Positions 46,525-54,513 of a stretch of DNA of 64,000 bases are shown in pieces; within the stretch, counting starts at the first letter, position 1; each line of letters starts with the position of its first letter. This DNA comes from Clostridiales bacterium Firm_07 (GTDB lineage Bacteria > Bacillota > Clostridia > Oscillospirales > CAG-272), in contig LVAM01000005.1 of assembly GCA_001604005.1 (NCBI GenBank), positions 86,931-150,930 on the forward strand, written 5' to 3'. A model generated the notes under the pieces. The model ran no database searches and was not told the DNA's origin. It saw only the letters and a program-made list of their open reading frames with translations. The position numbers and the translations under genes were made by a program.

Positions 46525-47492
46525 GTGAAATTGTTACAGTTAACGGATATGCAGTTTATAGATTCTGCTCAGCGCAGGCAACCGGATAGATTGTCAGAAG
46601 CCTCAATCGGTGTATACAAGACCGAGAATTTTGATGTGCTTTGCGGCAATCAAATAAAATCGTTGGTCGCTCAAGTTTCCCCGATGTGATTTTTATTACC
46701 GGGGATATGGTGTACGGAGAATTTGACGACAGTGGCAAAACTTTTACGCGTTTTTGCGAGTTTATGGAGTCGTTTCAAATTCCGTGGGCGCCTGTTTTCG
46801 GCAATCACGACAATGAAACAAATAAAGGCGTTCTTTGGCAATGCAATATGCTGGAACAATGCGAGTTTTGCTTGTTCAAACGAGGGAACGTCTCCGGAAA
46901 CAGCAATTATGTGGTGGGAATTGCCGACGGAGACAAGCTGATTGACGTGATGTATATGCTTGATTCAAACGGTTGTACGCAATCAAAGGACGAAAACGTG
47001 ATCAAACATCGGGGAATATATCCCGATCAGGTTGAATTTATCAAATCCCGCGGCAATGAGATCAAAAAGGCACAAGGATATATGCCGCCGTCCATTGTGG
47101 CTTTTCACATTCCCACAATGGATTTTATCGAGGCTGAACAGGCAAAAGAATATGCAACGAACGAGAGAAAAGTTTACAACATAGGCGTTGACGTGACCGC
47201 TTGCGACGGAGATTTCGGTTGTAACTATGAAACCTTCAAAAACGGCGCCATTGACGCGGTCGGATTTAGAGAAGCCTTAAAAGCCGTTCACGCGCAAGGC
47301 GTGTTTGCGGGGCATCACCACTGCATCAATACCTGCATTTCTTATGACGGAATCAGATGGACGTTTGGATTGAAGACAGGGCAGTATGACTATCATAATC
47401 AAGGGCAGCTCGGCGGAACGCAAGTGAGATTGACGCGTGACGGTTTGGAGATCAACCATCTCTGTGCCATAGCGGAAAAAGAGCAAAGATAA
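46525..47492 (+). pseudogene. Metallophosphoesterase, frameshifted
   Basis: From GTG 46525 the frame reads KLLQLTDMQFIDSAQRRQPD, a calcineurin-like phosphoesterase N-terminus with the first metal motif DxQ. It stops at 46689. The homologous sequence continues in another frame from about 46677: FPDVIFITGDMVYGEFDD, then VFGNHDNE, and later GHHHC, metal-binding motifs of the same enzyme. One base is missing in 46678-46683 (TTTCCCC run). A 28-residue frame at 46442-46528, after aaggag, may be a further displaced N-terminus. A sequencing error could mimic this. Confidence 0.8.
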
Positions 47493-47504
47493 AAACGGCG
47501 CACG

Positions 47505-47521
47505 GTATTCAAAAACGCACC
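47505..47521 (+). repeat. 17-bp direct repeat, left copy
   Basis: GTATTCAAAAACGCACC, identical to 52153-52169 in the tRNA-Gln terminator, same orientation. Confidence 0.85.
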
Positions 47522-47623
47522 GTTCGGGGGCTTATGCTTTCGGATCGCGGCGCGCTTCCTCGCTGTTTTGGAGGATCGCACCGAGTTTTTCACAACTTTT
47601 ACACTCTTCGCATTTCCCGCAGG
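47518..47623 (+). repeat. 106-bp exact direct repeat, left copy
   Basis: Identical base for base to 51721-51826 by my reading; offset 4,203. It holds the last codons and stop of a DUF3795 gene (minus strand) and its downstream flank. Confidence 0.92.
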
Positions 47624-47658
47624 TTTGAAATTTCTTGCCGGTATCGCGCTTGCGCAGA
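47532..47658 (-). pseudogene. 3' fragment of a DUF3795 gene
   Basis: Minus strand, about 40 codons: LRKRDTGKKFQTCGKCEECK continuing identically to the end of the complete gene at 51735. Upstream of the exact repeat the fragment differs from the complete copy (RKRDTGKKFQT versus RKCAAGKKLAS), so it is a diverged relative with an identical 3' end. The start and first 70 codons are absent. Confidence 0.8.
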
Positions 47659-47689
47659 AAAAATGTCAAAACGACTTTTCGTTTTTGTG

Positions 47690-47718
47690 TTGACAGGCAT
47701 TAAAGAAGATATTATAAT
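47690..47718 (+). promoter_or_regulatory. Promoter of the MscS gene
   Basis: TTGACA (47690-47695), 17-base spacer, TATAAT (47713-47718): a consensus sigma-A promoter. Confidence 0.9.
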
Positions 47719-47791
47719 TAAATTTGTGGCAGATTGTCGCATATTTATGATCTGTCAACAATCATTCTTTTGAGAAAAGGATTTCACAAAA

Positions 47792-48832
47792 ATGAAGAGT
47801 ATCAAAAACTGTTTCAAAAACATCAAGTTTACATTTGGTTTTGCGGTGAAATGTACGGCGCTTCTTTTGTTGGTTATCTACGCCGTTTTGATGGTGTTTG
47901 GAAATATTTGGTTCGCGCCGATGAACCGGTTTTGGAGGAGCCTCAATTTCTTCGGGAAAGCGGGAGATTTCAATGCCGCGATTCGCATCGTCAGTTATAC
48001 GATTTTCTGCTTGGGCGGCAGTTGGCTTGTGCGTTTTGTGTTGAAAAAAGTTTCTGCCCTGTTGACAAGCGGCAGAGCCGTTGTGGATATTGTTTGCAGC
48101 TTGATCAAGTATGTAGCGGTGATCGTTTTGCTGTTTTTCGTTTTGAAAACCGTCGGGGTGGACACAACGACCATTCTTGCCGGCATCGGTATTTTGGGAT
48201 TGGTCGTAGGTTTGGGCGCACAACCGTTGATTGCCGATATTATTGCCGGATTGTTTATTGTTTTTGAAAAAATCTTCGATGTCGGTGATATTATCGTTGT
48301 GGACGGATTCCGCGGAACGGTCAAAGAGATCGGCATTCGCACCACACAAATTATCGACACCGGCGGAAACATCAAGGTGATCAATAACTCTGATGTGAAA
48401 ACCATCGTCAATATGACCAACCAACTTTCTCTGGCGATTTGTGATATCGGCATTGAATACGGCGAATCGCTGGAAAGAGTGGAAGCCATTCTCAAAGACC
48501 ATCTTTCCGCCATCAAGGCGGCCATTCCGGACATCAAAGAAGGTCCGTTTTACAAGGGTGTCGCAGAACTCGGAGACTCCGCCGTTGTCATTCGTTTTGT
48601 CGCCAATTGTGAAGAGGGCGCGAAATATCAGGTGGAAAGAGATCTCAATCGCCAGTTTAAGTTGCTTTTTGATAAAAACAATATCAATATTCCGTTCCCG
48701 CAGGTCGTTCTCAATCAACCGGTTCAGTTTGAAGACGCGACCAAATACCAACAGAAAAAAGCGGGCGAATTTGTCGAAGAACAGAAAGAACTCAGCAAAG
48801 GCATTGCCGATAACCTTGCAAACAATACCTGA
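47792..48832 (+). CDS. MscS-family mechanosensitive channel
   Basis: 346 residues. Three to four transmembrane segments; the pore helix region is GILGLVVGLGAQPLIADIIA (about 150-169), followed by the MscS beta domain (DVGDIIVVDGFRGTVKEIGI). It releases solutes on hypo-osmotic stress. Base use is more A/T-rich than in flanking housekeeping genes. A surface protein and an aquaporin follow, so this segment reads as an osmotic/membrane cassette. Confidence 0.92.
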   Translation: MKSIKNCFKNIKFTFGFAVKCTALLLLVIYAVLMVFGNIWFAPMNRFWRSLNFFGKAGDFNAAIRIVSYTIFCLGGSWLVRFVLKKVSALLTSGRAVVDIVCSLIKYVAVIVLLFFVLKTVGVDTTTILAGIGILGLVVGLGAQPLIADIIAGLFIVFEKIFDVGDIIVVDGFRGTVKEIGIRTTQIIDTGGNIKVINNSDVKTIVNMTNQLSLAICDIGIEYGESLERVEAILKDHLSAIKAAIPDIKEGPFYKGVAELGDSAVVIRFVANCEEGAKYQVERDLNRQFKLLFDKNNINIPFPQVVLNQPVQFEDATKYQQKKAGEFVEEQKELSKGIADNLANNT

Positions 48833-48870
48833 TATTTTTTGGATTTTCGACAAATGAAGGATAGAGAAAA

Positions 48871-50775
48871 GTGAAAGATGAACTGAATAACTATCGAATC
48901 AACAATCCGGATGGAGCGTCGAAAGAAAAATACAGCGAACAAAAAACATCGTACGGCAACGATGATCCTCACTATGTAAAAGAAGATCCGCTTTCCGGAC
49001 AAAGCGAAATGTTTCGGACGACCGAAACTTACGATGAGCGCAGACAATTCTCCGCCCCAAGCCGACAGGCGGAAAACGGAAGCGAGAGCCAAAGCCCTTC
49101 TTACGAAAGTTTGTCTTCTTCGGCAAGTTCCGCCGTTTCGTCCGTGGCGTCGGTCACATCGGCGACGGCAGGAATCGGTGCGCTCGCCGGCGTGGTCGCA
49201 ACAGCCGTTATGACGGCGGTCATTGTCGTTGCGGTGTTTGTCAGCACTCTCCGTATCAATTTGTCCCTTGTAATGGCAAATATGAACAGCCTTGTCTTTC
49301 AGGTGGAAATGCAAGGCGCCCAGGAAGAGGACTTTGAAAACCGGATATTTGCCGTTTTGACAAGCGATGACGGAACATATCGCGAGCAGGAGATTCGGCC
49401 GGACAGTTTGTACCTTACGTTCGACGATCTCTCGCCGGGTAAAGAATATTTTATTTGCGTTAAAAACGCCGAAAAGGTTTTTGCGGAAAAATCTTTTTTC
49501 ACAGCGACTGAAGCGGATGAAAAAGGAAGTATTTTTGTACAGAGCGAGGGCAAAGACGTTTTTATTTCGGTAGAGCACGTCACGCTGAAATCGGGAGAGT
49601 TTTATACCTTGATTGCCAAAGATCAACAGGGAAAAGTTGTGTTTGCTAAAGATGGCGTCGAGGCGTTTGCAGAGTATCGTTTTTCCGTATTCGAGCCGCA
49701 AAACCTCTATTTTTCCCTGTCCGTCGGCGGGAAAACCCTTGCTGTCTCGCAAATAGAGATACAGCTTGAACCCGAACCACGACCGCAGCCCGAACCACGA
49801 CCGCAGCCCGAACCGATCGTCGAGCCGGACTATGATTTCAACTCACCCGTTTGGATATGGGAGAAAGACTATTCGAGTGCAAACGTGGCTTTCCCGGACA
49901 AGAACGGTGGAGACGATCTCGTTCTTATCGCAACGGTCGAGAGCACCGTTGCGGCGGAACCCACTTGCGAAGAAGACGGATATATCGAATATATTGCCGT
50001 GGCGGAGTATGGCAGGCAGTCTTATTCGGATATGAAAACCGAATCGCTTTCCGCGATCGACCACGATTACGGAGAGCCTACGTTCGTATGGGAAGAATCC
50101 GACGATGCGTATAGTGTAACGGCAATCTTCACTTGTGCCCACGATCCGTCTCACACGGTCGTCGAACAAGCCTATTTGAGCAGCGAGAAAGACACTCCGT
50201 CGTCCGGCTACATTACTTATACGGCGGAAGTTGACTTTAACTCGACGGTTTACAGCGAAACGAAAGTAGAAGAAGCAGCAGTCGAAGAAGAACCGACGGC
50301 AGACGCTTTCTTGTCGCTCAACGACGGTCCGATACATATCAATCCGACCGGTTACGCAAGCTCGGAAAGCGGTCTGAACAATCCGACCGAATTTGTCAGT
50401 TCTGCGGATAATCCCTATGTGATCCAAGATCAAGAAGTTTCTGATTGTGACAATATTATCAATGTCTATCAACAGAATGCAGATATATTTACTGCCGATA
50501 TTTACATAAAACTCAGCAACGTAACCATTGAGACGAGAAATTGGTGCAGTCTTTTCCGGATCGTCGCGACCAACACCCTGAACATTCATTTGATCATTGA
50601 GGGAAATGTCTATTTCAGTGCCTACGGACAGAAGATATTCAGTTCGCAGGGAAGCGGTGGCGCTACGGTGAACATCGAGATCGATCAGACTGCGGGAACC
50701 TTTAACTACAATTTCTCGGGTCAAAATTCCGGGCTGTCCGAAGCAAACAGCGGTCAAATCAACATCAATATATAA
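48871..50775 (+). CDS. Single-pass surface protein with Pro-rich spacer, unknown function
   Basis: 634 residues, GTG start 38 bases after mscS. The first 90 residues are hydrophilic and Ser-rich (inside). One transmembrane segment (about 108-130) follows, then an outside part: a fibronectin-like region (about 140-290), a Pro/Glu-rich spacer made of EPRPQP units (about 294-312), repeated acidic beta segments with GYITYTAEV-type strands, and a final 140-residue Asn/Ile-rich domain resembling beta-helix proteins. No sortase motif. Function unknown; adhesion or sensing is a guess. Confidence 0.72.
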   Translation: MKDELNNYRINNPDGASKEKYSEQKTSYGNDDPHYVKEDPLSGQSEMFRTTETYDERRQFSAPSRQAENGSESQSPSYESLSSSASSAVSSVASVTSATAGIGALAGVVATAVMTAVIVVAVFVSTLRINLSLVMANMNSLVFQVEMQGAQEEDFENRIFAVLTSDDGTYREQEIRPDSLYLTFDDLSPGKEYFICVKNAEKVFAEKSFFTATEADEKGSIFVQSEGKDVFISVEHVTLKSGEFYTLIAKDQQGKVVFAKDGVEAFAEYRFSVFEPQNLYFSLSVGGKTLAVSQIEIQLEPEPRPQPEPRPQPEPIVEPDYDFNSPVWIWEKDYSSANVAFPDKNGGDDLVLIATVESTVAAEPTCEEDGYIEYIAVAEYGRQSYSDMKTESLSAIDHDYGEPTFVWEESDDAYSVTAIFTCAHDPSHTVVEQAYLSSEKDTPSSGYITYTAEVDFNSTVYSETKVEEAAVEEEPTADAFLSLNDGPIHINPTGYASSESGLNNPTEFVSSADNPYVIQDQEVSDCDNIINVYQQNADIFTADIYIKLSNVTIETRNWCSLFRIVATNTLNIHLIIEGNVYFSAYGQKIFSSQGSGGATVNIEIDQTAGTFNYNFSGQNSGLSEANSGQININI

Positions 50776-50799
50776 ATAAAGCCACATCAGATCATATTA

Positions 50800-50836
50800 C
50801 CGTTCCGATCGAATGTTTCGATCTCGATCGAAACGG
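50800..50836 (+). other. Inverted repeat between surface protein and aquaporin genes
   Basis: 13-base arms (50800-50812 with 50824-50836, one mismatch) around an 11-base loop. No T-run follows, so it is not a clear terminator; a protein-binding or RNA structure is possible. Confidence 0.5.
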
Positions 50837-50872
50837 AAATGATAAAAAATACAAAATATGGAGAAAAGAACT

Positions 50873-51574
50873 ATGAACAACTTACTCAAAAAAGCGATTG
50901 CCGAGTGTATCGGCACATTTGTGCTCGTTTTCGTCGCTTGCGGCGTAGCGGGTGCGACCGGCGGCAGCTTGGTCGCCACTTCTCTTGCTTTCGGTCTCAC
51001 CATCGTGGCGATGGCATATTCCGTCGGCAGAGTCAGCGGATGCCATATCAATCCCGCCGTTTCACTCGGTTGCCTGTTAACAAAGCGTATGACAGCCAAA
51101 GAATTTATCGTGTATGTGATCAGCCAGATTGCAGGCGGATTTTTGGGTGCCGCGCTTGTGTTCGGCATTTTCAAAATGGCAAAAGTTTCCCCGCTCGGTG
51201 ACGCTTGCAACTATGCTGTCGGCTTTGCCGGAAAACTGACCACTGGCGGCATCGTTGGTGCGCTGATCACCGAGATCGTACTGACCGCGATCTTCGTGTA
51301 CGCTATTTTGAATGTAACCGATGAGAAGGCCGGTACGGGCAAGATCGCCGGCATCGTGATCGGTCTTACCTTGACGCTTGTGCACCTGATCGGCATCAAT
51401 CTGACCGGAACTTCCGTCAATCCCGCGCGCAGCATCGCAACGGCTCTCTCCGCCGCCATTTACAACGGCACGACCGATGCCCTGGCGCAGGTTTGGATGT
51501 TCATTGCAGGACCGCTGGTGGGTGCGGCGGTAGCGGCTGTTTTGTATAAAGCCATTAACACCGAAAAAGAATAA
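50873..51574 (+). CDS. Aquaporin / MIP-family channel
   Basis: 233 residues from the ATG at 50873 (ggag upstream). Six transmembrane segments with the two NPA boxes: GCHINPAVSLG (about 60) and SVNPARSIATAL (about 183). The Arg after the second box completes the selectivity filter. The compact loops resemble AqpZ-type water channels more than GlpF glycerol channels (tentative). It follows MscS and the surface protein, in line with a water/osmolyte role. Confidence 0.93.
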   Translation: MNNLLKKAIAECIGTFVLVFVACGVAGATGGSLVATSLAFGLTIVAMAYSVGRVSGCHINPAVSLGCLLTKRMTAKEFIVYVISQIAGGFLGAALVFGIFKMAKVSPLGDACNYAVGFAGKLTTGGIVGALITEIVLTAIFVYAILNVTDEKAGTGKIAGIVIGLTLTLVHLIGINLTGTSVNPARSIATALSAAIYNGTTDALAQVWMFIAGPLVGAAVAAVLYKAINTEKE

Positions 51575-51593
51575 AGGCATTCCAAAAACTTCG

Positions 51594-51626
51594 AGGTGCC
51601 GCGTAAATCGCGGCACCCCGTTTTTT
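51594..51626 (+). terminator. Terminator of the aquaporin gene
   Basis: 9-bp stem (51594-51602 with 51608-51616), then CCG and T7. Confidence 0.9.
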
Positions 51627-51720
51627 ATTGTGTGATCTTATGATCCGCCAAAGGCGTTTATGCCGAGAGACGCGAAAGCGATCCGTATAGTGTTTGTCTT
51701 TCTTTATAGAGAAAAACGCA

Positions 51721-51826
51721 CACCGTTCGGGGGCTTATGCTTTCGGATCGCGGCGCGCTTCCTCGCTGTTTTGGAGGATCGCACCGAGTTTTTCACAACT
51801 TTTACACTCTTCGCATTTCCCGCAGG
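51721..51826 (+). repeat. 106-bp exact direct repeat, right copy
   Basis: Same sequence as 47518-47623. Here it is the natural 3' end of the complete DUF3795 gene. Confidence 0.92.
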
Positions 51827-52067
51827 ACGCGAGTTTTTTGCCTGCGGCGCATTTGCGGATCGGGCAAAGCGCGTCGGAATAGACAGTTTTTACACCGTCG
51901 ATCCGACAACCGGTACAGTGAATCATATCGGGTGTGATTGCGATACCGTTGAGTTTTGACCATAACTTCGCGACGTTCTCTCGTAGGGCGTCGTCATTAT
52001 TGACGGTGGCAATTCTCGCCTCGCATTTTTTACAATCCAGCCCGCAATATGCTATGTACTTTTTCAT
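51735..52067 (-). CDS. DUF3795 cysteine-rich protein
   Basis: 110 residues. Cysteines occur in pairs: YCGLDCKKCEARI at the start, CTGC, CPIRKC, and CGKCEECKSC near the end, the DUF3795 pattern, probably metal-binding. Function unknown. Gggagg lies 6 bases before the ATG. Its last 31 codons or so are repeated exactly 4.2 kb upstream. Confidence 0.88.
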   Translation of the reverse strand: MKKYIAYCGLDCKKCEARIATVNNDDALRENVAKLWSKLNGIAITPDMIHCTGCRIDGVKTVYSDALCPIRKCAAGKKLASCGKCEECKSCEKLGAILQNSEEARRDPKA

Positions 52068-52152
52068 TGGTTGCCTCCCTCGCGCAAAATTCTTTCATCT
52101 TTGTTATGATTGCCGCAAATCAAAATTCTCCGTTGCAGGAGAAAGCGTTACA

Positions 52153-52169
52153 GTATTCAAAAACGCACC
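52153..52169 (+). repeat. 17-bp direct repeat, right copy (in tRNA-Gln terminator)
   Basis: Identical to 47505-47521. It covers the 5' arm of the terminator hairpin plus six bases outside it. Confidence 0.85.
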
Positions 52170-52195
52170 TTTTGTTTATCAAAAGGTGCGTTTTT
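52159..52195. terminator. Terminator of tRNA-Gln (bidirectional)
   Basis: 15-bp perfect stem (52159-52173 with 52181-52195), T5/A5 ends. Confidence 0.9.
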
Positions 52196-52197
52196 GT

Positions 52198-52272
52198 TGG
52201 CTGGGATGGCCGGATTCGAACCGACGGATACCAGAGTCAAAGTCTGGTGCCTTACCGCTTGGCGACATCCCA
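52198..52272 (-). tRNA. tRNA-Gln (anticodon UUG)
   Basis: 75 bases on the minus strand with encoded CCA (52198-52200). Acceptor arms 52266-52272 and 52202-52208 pair fully. The anticodon loop CTTTGAC gives TTG (52238-52240). Confidence 0.96.
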
Positions 52273-52315
52273 TTTTCGATCGCCCGTGGCGTGCGCCTCG
52301 CGCAATTTCTTTGAC

Positions 52316-52344
52316 ATTATAGCACACGGCGGTGGGGATGTCAA
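52316..52344 (-). promoter_or_regulatory. Promoter of tRNA-Gln
   Basis: Minus strand: TTGACA (52339-52344), 17-base spacer, TATAAT (52316-52321), extended -10 TGC. Confidence 0.9.
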
Positions 52345-52378
52345 GAGCAAAATATTCTTCTCGCCAAAAAAATTGCGG

Positions 52379-52831
52379 TCAGGTGAAAAAGAGGGTGCAG
52401 ATCCAGTAGATAAATCCGTATACCACGCCCGCGCTTGTGCCGTAAAGCAAAACCGGACCCGCCACCGTGAAAATTTTCGCGCCCACGCCAAGCACAAATC
52501 CTTCGGCACGGCTGTCGATGGCGCAAGAAGCCACCGCGTTGGCAAATCCCGTGATGGGGAGCAGCGTGCCGCCGCCTGCCACTTTGCCGATGCGGTCGAA
52601 AACGCCGATCGCGGTCAAGAGCACGGCGATCGCCACCAACGTAAAGGAAGACCACGCCCCCGCCGTCTCGCGGGGCAGGGCGCGCGCGTGCATCAAAATT
52701 TGGATCATTGCCTCGGCAAAAAGGCAGATGCCGCCCCCCACCAGGAACGCGAAAACGCAATTCTTGGCAAGCGGCGAGCGGGGCGCGCGCGCATCCACAT
52801 AGCGCGCGTAAGTTTGTTTGTTCATATTCAT
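52379..52831 (-). CDS. spoVAC: Stage V sporulation protein AC (SpoVAC), orphan
   Basis: 150 residues from the ATG at 52831 (gggagg 8 bases upstream). Four transmembrane segments and the SpoVA signature GGGTLLPITGFANAVAS, then EGFVLGVGAKIF and AGPVLLYGTSAG. In Bacillus SpoVAC is a mechanosensitive channel moving dipicolinic acid in spores. spoVAD and spoVAE do not flank it here. It supports a spore-forming lineage. Confidence 0.9.
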   Translation of the reverse strand: MNMNKQTYARYVDARAPRSPLAKNCVFAFLVGGGICLFAEAMIQILMHARALPRETAGAWSSFTLVAIAVLLTAIGVFDRIGKVAGGGTLLPITGFANAVASCAIDSRAEGFVLGVGAKIFTVAGPVLLYGTSAGVVYGFIYWICTLFFT

Positions 52832-52895
52832 GGCAAATTCCTCCCGCACTATTTTGTGCCTTTCTTCCCAAAACATACCTCTTTTCAAAAAATCC

Positions 52896-52924
52896 TTTAC
52901 ATTTGCGCCAAAGTGCGCTATAAT
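52896..52924 (+). promoter_or_regulatory. Promoter of the coiled-coil protein gene
   Basis: TTTACA (52896-52901), 17-base spacer, TATAAT (52919-52924), extended -10 CGC. Confidence 0.82.
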
Positions 52925-52958
52925 GATAAGAGAAAGTTTCGGAAAGGAGATTTTCAAA

Positions 52959-53282
52959 ATGTCTGTTTTTCATCGTTTTTGGGGAGCGACAAAACGCTCC
53001 GCCGTCAAAGTGGCGGACAAAGCGGAGGAACTGGTCGATTCCGCGCGCGTAACGTTCAAAATCAAAAATCTGGAAGTGAAGATCGACGAGAAATATGAAG
53101 ATCTCGGCCGTCTTGTGTATCGGGATCTCCACACGGACGAAAATCTGGAAGACGAAAAACTGCGCTTGATCGCGGAGATCGACGGACTGTTTGACAGCAT
53201 TGCCGAACTGAAAACGCAACCGGAGACGGTCGAAGCGGAAAACGCCGCGAAGCCCGAAGAAGAGGAAAAAGCCCCCGAATAA
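52959..53282 (+). CDS. 107-residue coiled-coil protein
   Basis: Starts MSVFHRFWGATKRSAVKVAD after aaaggag. Mostly charged heptads (about 15-85), then a Glu-rich tail. No signal peptide. Family unknown. It has its own promoter and terminator. Confidence 0.7.
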   Translation: MSVFHRFWGATKRSAVKVADKAEELVDSARVTFKIKNLEVKIDEKYEDLGRLVYRDLHTDENLEDEKLRLIAEIDGLFDSIAELKTQPETVEAENAAKPEEEEKAPE

Positions 53283-53283
53283 G

Positions 53284-53311
53284 AAAAGCCGCCCGAAATC
53301 GGGCGGCTTTT
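53284..53311. terminator. Bidirectional terminator
   Basis: 13-bp perfect stem (53284-53296 with 53299-53311), A4/T4 ends, between converging genes. Confidence 0.88.
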
Positions 53312-53324
53312 CTTACGGATCGGA

Positions 53325-54437
53325 TCATTTTTCCCACGGGAAGACGTATTGCGTCAAGCCGAGTTCGTCGCGCACCGCGACGAGCTCTTTTTGCACCGAT
53401 GCGTTGATCGGCACGCCGTCTTTGCGCGCCAGGCGCACCAGGTGCTCTTTTTCGCCCGCGGTGTAGATGCGTTCCTCGCCGGGCGCTTTTTTGGAGGCGC
53501 GCACCGCGCGCAGAATGTCGCCCGCTTTCTTGCGGCAAACCTCCTCGCCCAAAAAGTGGTTGGTGTCAATGGCGATGAAGAAGTGCCCCAAATGATAGGG
53601 GCGGATCTTGCCGTTTTCGTCTTTGCCGTCCAAGTCTTTGCCGTAAAGACCGTTCTGCAACGCGGCGGAGAGCAGTTCGACCACCATCGCGTAGCCGTAG
53701 CCCTTGTAACCGCCCATCGCCTCGCCGATACCGCCCAAGGTAGTCAGCGCGGCGGTGCCGCCGCGGATCATTTTCAGCGCGTTGCCGGCATCGCCCTCCA
53801 CGCTCTGACCGTCAAGACCGATCACCGTGCCGGGGTGTACGTTTTCTCCGATGCGGGCGTAGTATTCGATTTTTCCGTTTTGCGTCACCGAGGAGGCGCA
53901 GTCGATCAAAAAGTCGAAATCCTCATCGGTGGGAATGCCGATCGTCAGCGGGTTGGTGCCGAACATTCCTTCCACGCCGAAAGTGGGTGCCACCGAGGGG
54001 CGGGCGTTCGTGCCCGTGATGCCGATGCACCCTTCCTTGCAGGACATAGAGGGGTAATAGCCCGCGATGCCGTAATGGCAGGAGTTGCGCACAACGACCA
54101 TACCCATTCCGTATTTTTTGGCTTTATCGATCGCCATACGCATCGATTTATAGCCGATGACCTGCCCCATACCGTCGTGGCCGTCGACCACCGCGGTGGT
54201 CTCGGTCTCTTTGACAATCTCAAAATCGGTAACGGGGTTTTGGATCCCCGCTTTGATGCGATCCAGATAAATGGGCTTAAAGCGATTGACGCCGTGCGAT
54301 TCGATGCCGCGTTTGTCGCTTTCCAAAAGGACGTCGGCGCAGATCTCGGCGTCGGCGCGCGGAACGCCGTAACCGACGAACGCGTCGATCACGAAATCGG
54401 TGATGGTTTTCCAGTCGACAACGTTGGTTTTTACCAT
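53325..54437 (-). CDS. Malate/L-lactate dehydrogenase family (Ldh/YlbC type)
   Basis: 370 residues. NAD(P)-dependent oxidoreductase of the type II malate/lactate/sulfolactate/ureidoglycolate family: ADVLLESDKRGIESHGVNR (about 35-53), VVVRNSCHYGIAGYY (catalytic His region, about 114), and GTNPLTIGIP. The exact 2-oxo acid substrate cannot be told. It has a weak ribosome site (aaagg). Confidence 0.9.
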   Translation of the reverse strand: MVKTNVVDWKTITDFVIDAFVGYGVPRADAEICADVLLESDKRGIESHGVNRFKPIYLDRIKAGIQNPVTDFEIVKETETTAVVDGHDGMGQVIGYKSMRMAIDKAKKYGMGMVVVRNSCHYGIAGYYPSMSCKEGCIGITGTNARPSVAPTFGVEGMFGTNPLTIGIPTDEDFDFLIDCASSVTQNGKIEYYARIGENVHPGTVIGLDGQSVEGDAGNALKMIRGGTAALTTLGGIGEAMGGYKGYGYAMVVELLSAALQNGLYGKDLDGKDENGKIRPYHLGHFFIAIDTNHFLGEEVCRKKAGDILRAVRASKKAPGEERIYTAGEKEHLVRLARKDGVPINASVQKELVAVRDELGLTQYVFPWEK

Positions 54438-54513
54438 TGCGTGATACCTTTCTCTTTCGGTAGTGTTGCGGGGATATTTTCTCGTGTTGAAGCAGTCTTT
54501 GCTCGCGTGGTGC

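Noticed and set aside
44605..52200. Prophage or insertion sequence
   Set aside because: No integrase, transposase, terminase or structural phage gene can be read; only repeats and tRNA scars suggest mobility.
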